A stretch of 64,000 nt of DNA, taken from assembly GCF_947179165.1 (NCBI RefSeq), contig NC_077247.1:14578501-14642500 (forward strand), given 5' to 3'. Made by a program: the position numbers and the translations under genes. Positions 1 to 12,590 of the stretch are shown here, piece by piece. The DNA comes from Solanum dulcamara. Its lineage: Eukaryota; Streptophyta; Magnoliopsida; Solanales; Solanaceae. Each line of letters starts with the position of its first letter. The first letter of the stretch is position 1. The notes under the pieces were generated by a model. The model was not told the DNA's origin. It saw only the letters and a list, made by a program, of their open reading frames with translations, and made no database searches.

Positions 1-664
1 ACAAGGAATAACTTTATGCAAGATAGACACGAGACAACCCCTATAGACCTTTCTAGCAATAACTGACTCACCAATGGGGGTAGACACTAAATAAGGCTCT
101 AATAATATTTTGGTGACACATCAAACCTATTAACAAGTAATGGAGTAACAAACGATAAATTTGCACCAATATCTAATAATGCATACATATCAAAAGAAAA
201 GATCTTTAACATACCGTTAATGACATTAGGTGCATCCTCAACCTCTTATCTCACATCTAAGGCATAAAAGTCGTTGGTGTGTTGGCCACCTCCTTGGGCT
301 TGTTGATCTTAAGGAATTTGGCCTTGAGGCCTATAGTCCCTAGCATGTTTGCCCGACATTCCATACTTAAAGCATGCATTGGAGCCGGCTAAGCATTTCC
401 CTTTGTAAGTTCTTCCATATTTATTGTAAATGGGGAAAGTTTGAGCACCAATAATCTCTCTTTGAACCATTGAGATAGCACCCTTATCCTTGTTGAACCA
501 TAGAGGAGGAGTATTAGTGGAACCTTATCCCACAAACTGTTGCCCACCTTGGCCTTTTCCATTATTAACATAACTGGACCTTTGAGGGTTAAACCCTCCA
601 CCATCCACTCTAGCCTCTTAGAACCCCCTTGATCTCTCTCTCAACTTCTCTTCTTCAATTTGTT

Positions 665-877
665 CTCCGAGAGACCTTCGGCTCAATAGAAATATAAAAA
701 GAGGTTAGATACTGCTAAGAAGTACAAGAATTTCAAAACATTATGTGAAAGCAAATAATGAAAGTGACACAGATAAAATAGAGTAATCAAAGTATAGAGA
801 GTAAGGTCTGCGTACACTTTATCCTCCTCAGGCCCAATATTGTGGGATTTCACTATTTTGTTGTTCTTGTTGTTGTT
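665..877 (+). mobile_element. SINE-like insertion with (TTG)n tail
   Basis: A plus-strand block interrupts the antisense gag. It begins near a motif GAGAGACCTTCGGCTCAA and ends with GGTCTGCGTACAC, a CC-rich stretch, TGTGGGATTTCACT and a TTG run at 860-877. That end matches the 3' end of the LINE at 63200-63277, and from knowledge of Solanaceae repeats it matches the tobacco TS SINE tail. Gag wording is continuous on both sides (LMTY above, QIEEEKLRER below), so this is a true insertion. I see no clear target duplication and no tRNA-like A and B boxes, so it may be a 5'-truncated copy. Confidence 0.7.
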
Positions 878-1769
878 ATAAGTCATTAACTGAGAGATAT
901 CCATATCCTTGACTAACATGGGCTCTTTGCACTCCTTGGACCCTAAGCTTGATATACAAAAAATAAACTTGCTCATCCTAGCTCTTTGGTAGAAGACCAT
1001 GAAGGGAGCATACTTTGACAACTTAGTGAATTTGAGAGCATACTCACTCATTCCCATACTCCCTTGATGAAGGTTGATAAACTCTTGGATTTTGTCCTTC
1101 CTTAGCTCTAATGGGAAGAAAAATTCTAGGAAGGAACCTTTGAACTCTTCCTATCCTATCAGCTCCATTTCTTAATCCCTCTCAAGAACCCATTGTTCGG
1201 ACCACACTCGAGCCACAACTTTGAGTTGTTAGGTCACTAACTCAGCCTTCTAATTCGGTGTCACACCCATGATAGCCATAATCTTTTACACCTCATCATT
1301 GAACTCCATAGGGTCCTCATCTAGTTTAGAACCATCAAACTTGGGTGGATTCATCCTTTGGAAATCCCGAATCCTAAATGTCAGATTTTTCATTTAGGGA
1401 GGAGGATCACCTTGATGCCCTTGATTGTCTACAACTTGAGCCAACAATATAATGATTTTTCAAAACTCGGCATGTGTTACCCCTTCTTCATGATATGGGG
1501 CATTGGGAACTAGACGAGCTTGGTCCTTATCGTCAACCCTTGCTCTTAGAGGTTCTTTTCCACGAGTAATTATCTAAAGAACACGAAATGGGCCATTATT
1601 TAGAGAAAAGCTTAGGAGACTCCAAGGAACGACATAAATTTGAAAGAAATGAAAACTTTACTAAATGTCCCATAGTCTCATATTCATAGTTATGGCGCGC
1701 TTCACAACCATCAACAAGAGCCTATTTGATGCGGTATGTTGTACTTCAAGGACCATTCAAAACCTCAGG

Positions 1770-1781
1770 TTTTGATACCAA
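1770..1781 (-). other. Primer binding site of G0 (tRNA-iMet type)
   Basis: On the minus strand this reads TGGTATCAAAAC, close to TGGTATCAGAGC, the usual site for initiator methionine tRNA in plant Gypsy elements. It lies 4 bases inside the LTR end at 1785, which sets the orientation of G0. Confidence 0.75.
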
Positions 1782-1784
1782 GTT

Positions 1785-4087
1785 TGTCAAGATCCAAGCC
1801 TAGGGTCTAGATGTGACAAGGTAAATAAGGAACCTAAAAGTACCTCAAATAAGCCTCTTAATATTCTTTTAGCCTTGCATAGGTAATGTCAATAAATAAA
1901 CAAGCGGATATTATAATAGTAAATCTTCAACTTACATATGTCCAACAATACCTCTAACTTTTAGATTTAATGGGGCTAAGACAAGTCTCTAGCTCACCCT
2001 CAATCATAATAGAATGAAATGTCATAGTAAGTGTCTAAAGATCTCAACATATCATAAGCTAGAAAGATAGACGAGTATTATTCCCAAAATGTGGGAACTC
2101 ACCAAAACTAGTATTCAAACGAAATCTTAACTAGCCATGTGGAGGAGAACAAGGAGGAGCATCGGTCCCTACATGGTGATATCATTTAGGAAAAAAATTA
2201 TGTGTTAGTACTTTTAATGTACTAAGTATGTAGGCATGCATGAACATTGAGAAACCATTAAAACATTTATGTAATTTGAAACATACTGCAATGCCTGCAT
2301 AATCAATCATATAGATATCCTTTAAAAGATTCATTTTGTTAGAAGATGACCATAAGTGACATTTAAGATCATGTGATCTATTACATGGAATCCAACATAA
2401 CCCCCTACGTTGGACGAGAAGACTACTTGCAGAGTAGAACTCCGTCAACTTTATTCATTTCTTTAACTTTAACTCTAAGGGCTATTTGTGGATCCATTAG
2501 CCTAAGCCTACAAGGTATCCTATGTTGATACATATTTAATGAGACAAGGGGTTTCTACTAGGATTTCCTTACCGAATCCCACCTCAATGCCCAATTTGTT
2601 GCTAAGTTAATCCCACTAAATAGTTTAATACTATAGCTTGAGAATTCAAAACATCGCATTCGGTGGAATAGCTCATTAAAATCTTTAGTAATTCAAATAT
2701 GCAATAATTATCCTTATAGCATAAAGAATCCTCCATTCATAGAATTTTATCATTCTTTTATTTTATAAGACTCCCTTTTTATCATAGACATTGCTTTCAT
2801 AAATATTTATTTGGAATCAAAACTTTTAAGTCAAACTTCATTTAAAATATAGTAAAACTAGGTGGGTTTAAGTCAATTCAACTTTCAAACATGTATATAA
2901 GTTAAATTATGCATAAATACTTTGAAATCCATTAATGAAAATTATTATTTAAACAACCCACCATGAATTTAAAGAACCTTTAAAGAAATAAATAGAGAAA
3001 TTACTTGCAAACCATATATTCATACATATAAAATTATTTTGCATCAAAATAGACCAATAGTCATTAGTTTAATCATTATTCATACTATTAAGTAGAAATA
3101 AGAATTACCCATAAGAAAATCTTGCTTGAAATCAAGAGGTTTAGTTGAAAGAATTTTGAACTACATGGGTAGAAGAATCCATCAAGAAACACCCACATAC
3201 CTTAGAGTAAAGCTTAAAGAAAATAAATATAATTTATCATATAATCAAAATACTTTCATGAGAGTTGAAGGAATACTCTCATTGAAGTCCTACATACCTG
3301 GAATCCAAAGCGTTACTCAGAATCGAAGGACTTAATAAACACTCTTGAATCCGAGCTTTTTCTCCTCGCCGGAGCATTCTGTATACTACCCGGAGTATGT
3401 GAATCACCAGAATAGTATTTCTATACTACTAGAAACTAAAACTATATTTTGAGAATGCGTAAATAAGTGTATAGAGAGAAGAGTTGTTTGATATACAAAA
3501 TAATGAAATAATGTGGGTATTTATAAGTGTGAAGGAGGGACCTAACAATAATTAAAATAATTATAAAAAAATTGAAAAATTTAATAGAGGATTATGATGT
3601 CATGGGTGATATTAAATGGAGAACTATTGATGTCATGGGTGATGTCAAATGGATCTAGATCTTCTATGGTTTGTGAGATGAATCTTTTTTTTACGAAATA
3701 CCCTTTTTCGGAGCTTTGTTTGAATAAGATAACTTCCTAATTAGGATTTGATGTCTTCATATAAATTGTAGCTCTAGACGTATTCTTTCATATTGTTCAA
3801 GAATAAACTAATTTGGAGCACCTTAAAGTCAGATATGATTTTTCTTCTACAATTACTCCATTTCATTACAACACTTGGTCTTGCAAAGATTAATTTATTT
3901 GACCTAATTAGTGTTCAAATCTTAAGCTATGGTCTTATAAAAGTTGTAGGTAATAATATTCAAGTTATTCAAAAATTTGAATCACCTAATTTGGACCATA
4001 CTATAAAAAGTTATACCCAAAAGATCGAAGCAATATCATTTTTTCGAGAATTGAAACACTATATACAACATTTTCAAGGGCTTTACA
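1785..4087 (-). repeat. 5' LTR of element G0
   Basis: The plus strand starts TGTCAAGATCC next to the primer site, and the block probably ends at GGGCTTTACA (4087), which on the minus strand is a TGTAAAGCCC start, like TGTAAGACCC of the G2 LTRs. Length is about 2.3 kb, close to the 2.1-kb G2 LTR. Sequence around 2195-2240 (a stretch TGTGTTAGTACTTTTAATG) matches the G2 LTRs at 31637 and 38330, so this is the same broad LTR group. No duplication can be checked, because the partner LTR is outside the window. Open frames inside it (for example 3126-3335 and 3793-4104) have no recognisable domains and I regard them as chance. Confidence 0.65.
3518..3525 (-). promoter_or_regulatory. Candidate TATA box of the G0 LTR
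   Basis: Minus-strand TATAAATA lies about 560 bases inside the LTR, where a U3 promoter would be expected. It is followed on the minus strand by an AT- and CT-rich stretch. The call rests only on motif and position. Confidence 0.4.
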
Positions 4088-5848
4088 CAATGGTAATGGA
4101 ATAGGTACAACTAGACCTGAATTTTCTAGAACTTGACCGAAACAAATCTCATTGAGGAATGAACAGGATGGAACTGAGACGAAACTGGTATCGGATGTAC
4201 CGACAAATTTTGTAATGGTTGTCCCGGTCCGGTATGTACTGGGTTCAGATTAAAATTCCAGGTTTTCCCTCCACTTTTTTTTAAAAAAATTAATTAAACT
4301 AAAACTTCATTGTTTATAATTGAATTATTTTTAAAATATATAACTTATTAAATATTTGTTTAAAAATATAACTTAATAAGTTTGACTTTTTAAAACATAA
4401 AGTTTAAATTTCAAATTTTAAACTCTTAAATTTAAATTTCAAACTCTCAAGTGTTAAAAGTTTAAATTAAAATTTTTAAACTATAATTCACTTACTTAAG
4501 TTTGAATCTTTTTAAACTATATCAAATTTTCAATTTCAAACTTTTTAAATTTCAAAGTGTAACTTCAGTTTGAAACATTTGAAAATTGAAATACATAAAA
4601 AAGACTTGTATTAAATTGAAGATGATAGTTAAATTAATTTAATGTGAATAGCCGATAATTTTATTTATAATTATTAAGTAGTACAATTTGTATCACAAAT
4701 ATTTGAAGAGGACCTAATCTATGTTGTTCTCTTATAGAAAGGGGTCTATTTGAATTAGGCTTCTAATTATCATATCAATATTTGTAGCCTTGAAAATAGT
4801 CTCGTATTAGATCTTCTAATATTTCTTTAGTAACATGTTCTGGAAGTAGTTGTAGTGTTTGCTCCTCCAATGCATCCATGTCGTCTTCATTAGAATCTAT
4901 CAAAATATTTTCTACATAATATTCAAATTGGGCAGGTAAATTTGGACGCCCATAACTCTTTCACTCAGTATTAATCCAATCTCTAAACAATACCAATATC
5001 TCCACGTTGTATGATGCTAATGAATGCCTATGCTCTACAACTTAAAATCTTGATACACTAAAAGCGCCCTCTGAAGCTACTGAAGATGTGTGAATAACTA
5101 ACACATCTCAAACCACTCCTTGAAGTTTTGGAAATGTGTTGCCACGACTCTTCCACCATTCTAAAAGTTGAGGTGTTTCTTGTGCATCCTTAATACTTTT
5201 TATTCCTTATTAACTAATTCATCAAAATCATTCTTTTCATTAGAAGATCAAGATAACTTTCTAGCATATCATCAATATTATCTTCGTATCTACACATAGA
5301 AGTTTCAAGTTCTTCATTATGTACTACTTCCTTTAATTTACCAGAATTATACAATTCATATAATTTTCTAGCTTTAATTTTTATGTTATTTTTACCTATT
5401 GTCAAATTAGGTATTTCGCCAGCTTGAATATCTAAATTTAAACATATTTTTCAACCATTCATCATGCATCTATTTCTTTATATGTTGGGTTTTAAATATT
5501 TTCAAACATTGACTTAACGGACTCTTTAAACAATGGATTATTGTTGAATTGAAAAATATTATCAGAAATAGAACAAAAAATTGGTAAAACTGAACAAATA
5601 GTTAGATGCTAAAGTCGAGATATTTGTTTTGTAGCTAAATAAAAACTTTTAAAATTCTATAAGATCCTTTACATCATCCCAGTCACTTCCATTATGTCTA
5701 TAATCCATATATGAATTATGAGCATTCCAAACTATCTGTAAGGGATTTCTATATTCGTAAGAACCTTTAAGAATATCATATAAAGAGTTCCATCTAATAG
5801 ACCCTGTTTTTAGAACTTTTCAAGTAGGAGATTAAATTCATAACAACT
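4088..5848 (-). mobile_element. hAT DNA transposon remnant
   Basis: The minus strand carries a decayed hAT-superfamily transposase (listed separately) followed by an AT-rich 3' region. At about 4170-4250 there is a GC-rich stretch with CCCGGTCCGGTATG, resembling the CGGTCCGG-type subterminal motifs of plant hAT elements. The 5' part is missing: the LTR of G1 starts at 5849, inside the transposase. The terminal inverted repeat and 8-bp duplication cannot be identified. The left edge is set by the probable end of the G0 LTR. Confidence 0.7.
4774..5848 (-). pseudogene. hAT transposase, C-terminal part, broken
   Basis: Read from high to low coordinates, about 5840-5660 gives RWNS-like wording followed by LKGSYEYRNPLQIVWNAH. 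About 5405-5214 is an open stretch of 63 residues, and 5190-4774 gives the C-terminal hAT dimerisation domain: LLEWWKSRGNTFPKLQGVV, then SSVASEGAFSVSRF, then LFRDWINTE, ending with an acidic tail and a stop. The SVASE-FS block and the RDW motif are the hallmarks of the RICESLEEPER/DAYSLEEPER-like hAT_C domain. Stops occur at three places within this domain alone, and the N-terminal BED finger and first catalytic region are absent, so it is dead. The match is by recognition of motifs. Confidence 0.8.
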
Positions 5849-7632
5849 ATCACGCCCCGAGTTTATAACCTAAGTGTAGACAGCACTCGAAAACCACTGT
5901 TAGTTTTCCAAGCAGACCCTTAGCCTGGCTAACTCACTATATGGAAGGCTTAACTAATAAATGATATAACTTAGATGGGAATAAACAAGAACATAAGTTT
6001 AACTCTCAAAACATAAGTGTCAAAATACTCTGTATGCAATGTAATTATGTAAAGAAGTCTTAGACATAATCTCTGAAATAGTTGAAAGAACTTAAACTTT
6101 GTATGTCTAGTCTATCAGGCATCTAAAATTGACTCTAAGAATAGGTACTGGGATAGGCCCATGGCTACCTCAAAATACCAGTGATGTAAAGACCGATATA
6201 AAAGACACTAGACTGTCTCTAAATGCAAAGAGGTATCACCAAAAGCTTGATGGAAATCTGATCTTCAACGATGCACCTGTTGAGAATCTCTATCACCTGT
6301 GTCTACATAATAAAATAATTTAGCACTAAATGGCGTCAGTACATGGAACATACGGTATGTAAAATAGCTAAAGAGAAACTTACCCAAGAATGTTCAGCTC
6401 AACTCAACTCAATGGACTCAACTTAAAAATAGATCAACTCAATAAAGCATCTTATACGTATAAATAAGACAATACTTTTAAAACATAGATAAATAATGCA
6501 ACTTAGTATAAAAATAATATTTTACTCCTGGATAGTTTCTCTAACTGACAACCATCACTATGAGTCTCGTGATGATACAACAAACTATTTTTGTTGCGAC
6601 AGACGTTCAATACTTTGCCAGGGTAAGAGACGCAACTCATCTTACTGATCCACATAAAAGTCCTCAATGAGGCAATGAGGAGTCATCCTGAATGAACGAC
6701 ATGATCCTATCCTACGCTGGCTACATTATTTATGGGGTTCAAGTTATTCTATTCTCTTACCCAAATCGGTGCTCAATACTACTCCCAAAATATATTTATT
6801 ATGCTCATATCAATAGTGAGTACTCAATTAACTCATTTAGTCTCATTGGACTTTACTCAATTTGCTCAATTCATCTCTTCTCTTTAAAATAGATATATTC
6901 TCAAGTAAATGAATGCATTTAAAACATAGCTTGTCTTCTCAATTAAATCTCAAAATAGATATTTAAATGCGTTAAAACTCAACTAATTTAAACTCAATAA
7001 TGTTTATTCTCAAAATAAAAATTAAGAGCCTTCTCAAAAATCAACTCATGCGTAAACTCTTTCTTAATTAAAGATGAAATTATGTCATGCTTTAAACTCA
7101 AAACAATGCTTAAATGTAAATACTTCAAATACTTAACTAGGGCTCAAGTGAATGCAAACATGAACGATAATCTTAAGAACTCGAACTCATATGAATGTTC
7201 TTAATATTACTAACTATATGGGAAACTTAATGAAAGATTCATAATTAACTAAAAACTAAATATACAAAATTGAAACTCAAACTCAAAGTCCACTTGGAAA
7301 AGGATGGAGGACTACTGGTCCTTCTATATGGGTCGTACAAATTTGTACATGTCGTAGACTTTATTGTGCCTAAGTGCACATTCCAATAGTACTGGAATGT
7401 GTCACTTAGTTGTACAATCGACCCTACGGGTAGTAGAACATTTGTCAGGCCGTAAGGTTAGCTCGTAACAGGGAATTTGGCAATTTGAAAAATGGCTCTA
7501 AGTTTTGGGGGTTCTACTAGACCCTCATACGGCTCATAAAGTGGATCGTGGACCAACTAACAAGTCACTTTTCTCTTACTTTCTCTTGGCTCCTCGAGAT
7601 CAATCTAAGTGAAAATAGAATGGGGTGTTACA
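5849..7632 (-). repeat. 3' LTR of G1 (LTR family B)
   Basis: The plus strand starts TATCACGCCCCGAG and ends GGGGTGTTACA, so the minus strand starts TGTAACACCCC. Length is about 1.78 kb. Its first 100 bases match the LTR ends at 48711 and, reversed, the end of the LTR at 43062-45295, so I group them as family B. A block at 6530-6590 with CAACCATCACTATGAGTCTC is shared with 49420-49450. Short open frames at 6129-6323 and 6692-6892 show no domains. The polypurine tract next to it (7633-7675) confirms which end is which. Confidence 0.8.
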
Positions 7633-7675
7633 ATATCTCCCCTTGGGATCATTCGTCCTTGAATGATGACCAAGA
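7633..7675 (-). other. Polypurine tract of G1
   Basis: On the minus strand the bases just before the LTR read CCAAGGGGAGATAT, preceded by TCAAGGACGAATGAT. Plus-strand DNA priming in Gypsy elements uses such a purine run immediately upstream of the 3' LTR. Confidence 0.75.
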
Positions 7676-9455
7676 TAACAATTTATTCAAAGCATGAATA
7701 CAATGTAGTGACTCAAAGACGCAAACTCAAGAATAACTATACAAATAATCAAAACTCAAGAAGGGACTAAACTCTGAGATAGGAATAGAAATATTACCTT
7801 CAACATAGACACTAGGAGGAACGAATAGATGGGGGTACTTGACATTCATATCCTCCTCGGCTTCCCATGTAGCCTCCTTAATAAATTGATTTCTCCAAGA
7901 AACTTTGACTAAAGTGACCTCGTTGGTCCTCAATTTAAGAACTTGACGATCAAGAAAGTGGACAGGAATATCCTCATAGGACAAACGATCTTTCACGCTT
8001 ACGTTTTTTGTAGGAACAATTAGTGAGGGTTCTCCTAAGCATTTCTTAAGCATGGAAATATGGAACCTTGGATGAACGACCACTAACTTAGGTAAAAGCT
8101 CTAACTCATAAAAGATGTTGCCCACTATCATTATAATCTGGTAAGGACCAATATATCGCTGAATTCTCTTTCCTTTCTTCCCAAATCTCATAACACCCTT
8201 CATAGGTGAAACTTTCTAATACACCCAATCATTTACCTAAAACTCCAACTGTCTTTACCAAAGATTAGTGTAGCACTTTTGACCACTCTGCGCAGTTTTC
8301 AACCTCTCTTGAATATATTTACCTTTTCCATGACTTGTTGAACCAAGTCTGGACGTATTAACTCAGATTTACCAACTTTGAACCAACTAATTGGCGATCT
8401 ACATCTCCTTCTATAAAGAGCTCCATAAAGGCCATCTGAATGCTTGAATGAAATTTGTTGTTGTAAGAAAAATGAATAGGAGGAATGTGACCATACCAAG
8501 TACCTTTAAAATCAATGACACAAGCTCTCAATATATCCATAAGAGTCTAAATTCTACACTCTGCTTGGCAATCTATCTGCGGATGGAAAGTGATATTAAG
8601 ATTCACCTTTGAACCCAAACCTCTCAAAAATTAATTTCAAAATTATGTTGTGAATTGAGTACCTCTGTCTGAGATGATTAACAAAAGAATTCCATGAAGT
8701 CAAACTATCTCTCGAATGTATAACCTTGCACGATCCTCTGCTAAATTGTAGTCTTAACAGGCAAGAAGTGGGCTGATTTGGTCATCCTATCCTCAATCAC
8801 CCAAATCAAATTATGATGTTTGCGAGATCGTAGTAAACTTGTAATGAAATCCATATTGATCATTTCCCACCTTCACTTTTGAAAATCTATATTCTAATCT
8901 AAACCACAAGGCCTTTGATGCTCAACCTTGACTTATTGGTAATTTAGGGACTTAGACGCAAAATTTAGTGTCTCTTTTTATACCATTAAACCAATTGACT
9001 TCCCTCAAGTCATGGTACATTTTAGTAGAACCTGGGTGGATTGAATATCAGAAGATATGGACATCTTCCATTATTCTACCTCAAAGACCATCAACACTCA
9101 GAATACACAATCTACCTTGATACTTCAACACTCCATCTCTCCCTTTGAAAAAAGCCGTCACTTTTTGTTTATGAACATCTTTCTTCAACTACAGTAGAGT
9201 AGGATGTTGGTCTTGCTTTTCTTTCACCTCAACAACTAGTAAAGACTCAGGCCCATTATGAAAAACAATACCTCCCTCATAAGATTCTACAAGAGGGACA
9301 CCAAAATGTACAAGTATATGCATTTCTTTTGGATCTTTCTTCTCTTCCTCAACAGGACAAGTACTCCCCATGGATAACCTGCTAAGAGCATCAATAACAC
9401 TATTAGCTTTATCTGGATGGTAGAGAATAGTTATGTCATAATCATTAAGCAGTTC
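7640..9455 (-). pseudogene. G1 integrase, tail domain and RNase H end
   Basis: From 8203 to 7727 a 158-residue frame starts MKGVMRFGKKGK and runs through RRYIGPY-like, ELELLPKL, VHPRFHISMLKKCLG, LSYEDIPV and a chromodomain-like end WRNQFIKEATWEAEEDM. This is the region after the integrase core in plant chromodomain Gypsy elements. Above it, 8200-8900 holds integrase core pieces in shifting frames ([12 protein letters not shown]; a region of the SDRGTQF type near 8700). At 9371-9189 lies the RNase H/integrase linker, and at 9455-9400 a piece of RNase H with DYDITILYHP. Multiple frameshifts make it inactive. It is cut at 9455 by R1-1 and continues at 26538. Confidence 0.85.
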
Positions 9456-12326
9456 TGTAATAATCCTGAAGGTTATTTTTGAAATCTTTTCATAAAATAA
9501 CTATTTTACCCCTCCCTCTAGTTGCCTCAATTTATTTTTTGATTGGTACTAGGTGTTGGGTTTAAGAAAATCCTATGAAAAGTTGAGTATTTGGAAATTT
9601 TGAGTTTTCATAATCTTTAAGTGTTCAAAAGAGATATTTGGAGTCAACCATAGCTATGGTTCTCAGAATGAAATTCCTTTGATTCTAGTAGCTCCGAAAT
9701 GTCAAAATTGGTATAGTGGAGTTATGGAATCCGTTTTGGAGTTGTAACAAAGATTTGAGGTCTTGAGTTGGGAATTTGAGGAATTTTATACCAAGGTTTG
9801 ACTTTAGTCACTTTTTAGAATTCCGATGCTCAGAATGGAATTTGATGACTTCGTTAAATTTGGGAATGGTTTTTGGTCAAGAAGAAGTGTTGGCTGAATT
9901 TTTAGAGACCTCAAATTAAAATTATGATGAGTTTATTAGCTTGTAAATAGACAAATTAGGCTAGTAGGATTATTGGTATGAGTATCGAGGCAATCGATAT
10001 GAGTTTGGGCCCATTTGGCATTTTTAACTTTCAAAAGTTAGCCTATGATTGACTTTGGTCAACATTCTTGAATATGCACTCGGATAAAAATTTTGATAGT
10101 ATGGTTAGTGCCGAAATGTCAGTTTTGCTCTAGAATAACCCTTCGTTTATTTCACGAGTCTTCCAGTCTAATCCTGAGGCCCATTATAGAATATGGCTTA
10201 AAATAGTACTTGGGTGTGGTACCTATTTTTTATTAAAATGACCTCATAACGAAATTTCAAATGTACCATTGAGTTTGGAATATCAAATTTGGTGGGTTAG
10301 CATATATCATTAGTGCAAACAGGGTTCAAAACGAATCCCCATCACTCCATCGGAGATTTTGGACTGTGCCAAAAGGAGGGTACATCAGTGAACTATTGGT
10401 GCAAGTTAAAAAAAATTAGATTTTTTTTCAACTTTAAAACACCATAACTTGAGTTCTAGAACACCAAATTGGGTGGTTAAAAGGCACACTTGTGAGATTT
10501 TTCGAGGAGCATGCGTTGGCGAGATTAGAAACTGATTTAGACCATTTGATTAAGGTGAAATATTGATTTTATATGATGTATTATGTTTTTTCAAAGTAAA
10601 ATCTTTAAGAACATTGAGAATTAATTTCTTGGTCTATATAAATCCGAATTAGTGATTCATGAGGCTATCTTCAAGGAAAATTCATGAAGAATCTATTGGT
10701 GAGCTTGCAATCTTAAGGGGAGGTTGTGTATGAGGTATAATTTTGAATTTAGTTATTGTTCTTAACATTTTTGGGTTAAGATTCTTATGAAATTTGGAGT
10801 TCGATTTTGTGATCATTTAACTCCATTTTCAATGATTCATGAGGCTAATTTGTGGGGTTTTATACAAGAAACATTGTGGTGTGATTAGTTTCGTTTGTTG
10901 AAGCGTCGTTTGAAGTAAATTTCGTCCCTAAGGGACTGCCCTCCTTCTTGAATTATTATTTAATGGTGAAATTATGCATGGGATGATTTTTATGCTTTTC
11001 GAGCATTGAATTGTGCTATAAGTTGGAACACAAGTTCTCTAAGCTCATATGTACCTCTTTACATAGTCAAATTTGGGATTTCCAGTGTGGATCCCATAAT
11101 ACCATTTTACACCCAATTTTGTGTCTATCTCCGAAAAATGTAAAATTCATATGGAAAACGTCTTTATTGATGAGGTGATTACTACTTTGTTAGCGTGGAG
11201 ACGATTGTAGGTGGTTTGAAAGTATAGAGCTTCATTTCTATTGATTCGGAGCGAACATGTTCAGCTTCAATATAGGCCACGGTCTCCCTTTTTTGACTGG
11301 ACTCTATTAGATATCGTGTAGTATATTTTACATGTGACTTAGTTGAGTATTTGTCGAGATTAGCATTCTTCTCATCCTAATCTATATTCTTTCTCCCGGG
11401 TTAGCTTTAGGCTAGAATAGTCTGGTAAAATCATTAGATTAGCCTGTGGGCCTTGGTTGTAGTGTTGACTTAGCATTATTATCCTATCTATGATTGCTAC
11501 TAATAGCCTTAGGCTATATTTGAGCCATAGGTTCTTTATTAGGTATTTATTGCCCTCTTAGCTAGGCATAGCTTTTGATAGGGCTTATTATGGATAGGAC
11601 ACCCTTTATGTTAGTGCCAAGAACCTCTGAGCTCACAGCCGTAGGTTTGGCGTAGCTGTGCTCACTGAGAGATGAGATTTCATATTGTCACAACCCAACC
11701 CCGTAGGACATGACGGGTGCCCGAACTGGACATACGCATTCACCCCTGCCAATTATAAGTAAACCCATTTCCTGTTCGACTCTTAGTGTACCAACAGATA
11801 AGAAAACATACAAGCCGACAAGGCTGCCATAATGTAATAATGTTACAACATGCCTTATAGGCACAACAAGAATAACTTACACACAACCCACATACATATG
11901 TCTACAGACCTCTAAGAATAGCAACCATATCCTATGGCAGGACAGGGCCCCTGCCGTACCCCTGAATAAGAAAATATATATATATCTAATACTAAGTACC
12001 AAAATTTGGCTCCTGTATAATGGAGCTTCTTCCAAAATGGATGAGCGGAATCCTAAGCTGGCGGACTCCTAAAACCTGTATCTGCACCTGCAGGCATGAA
12101 CGTAACCCCTGAAGAAAGGGAGGTCAGTACGACATATGTACTGAGTATATAAAGTACAAAACATCAGAAGGAAATTATAATTACCATAAGGTTGCAGGGG
12201 ACAAGTATAAAATATAACAAAGTATTATACCTGCACCTTACAAAATAAGGTCATGTTTGTATCCAGCCTGCTCGAGGACTCGGTGTAACAAATGCATCAT
12301 TTTATCATCGTAGGCATATGCATACT

Positions 12327-12590
12327 ATTAGCACTGTGGAACGTACAGCCCGATCCATATATATATTAGGTTAGTGCCGAGGAGTATTCGGCCCGATCCA
12401 TACATATAATACGTTAGTGCCGAGGAACGTACGGCCCGATCCCTATACATATAATACGTTAGTGCCGAGGAATGTACGGCCCGATCCCTATACATATAAT
12501 ATGTTAGTGCCGAGGAATGTACGGCCCGATCCCTATACATATACCATGTTAGTGCCGAGGAACGTTCGGCCCGATCCCTATATAATATAA
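12327..12590 (-). repeat. 45-bp tandem array in the 3' LTR of H
   Basis: Five units plus a partial one share the core CCCGATCCCTATACATAT and TTAGTGCCGAGGAA. Units are mostly 45 bp (the first two are slightly shorter), so the minus-strand frame repeats every 15 codons with a YRDRAV-SSALTYYM pattern, which explains the 100-residue open frame here. The other LTR has the same number of units. Confidence 0.9.

Larger units (their letters stand above)
1..1784 (-). pseudogene. Ty3/Gypsy gag and protease remnant (element G0)
   Basis: This is the 5' internal part of a minus-strand Gypsy element running off the left edge. Read on the minus strand, about 1600-890 gives the capsid part of gag, with the stretch MGMSEYALKFTKLSKYAP near 1057-1000 and an RMSKF motif after it, as in plant Gypsy gag. 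After an insertion at 665-877, gag resumes with an EEEKLRER stretch. A damaged zinc knuckle lies at about 385-325 (CFKYGMSG, second cysteine replaced by tyrosine). Below about 230 comes the protease start (LSFVTPLL wording, with the usual catalytic Asp-Thr-Gly region altered to DIGAN). At least six in-frame stops and frame changes make it non-functional. Family assignment is from conserved wording; the exact lineage was not tested. Confidence 0.85.

Noticed and set aside
12327..12590. CRISPR-like array
   Set aside because: Units are contiguous without spacers and sit in LTRs of a plant element.
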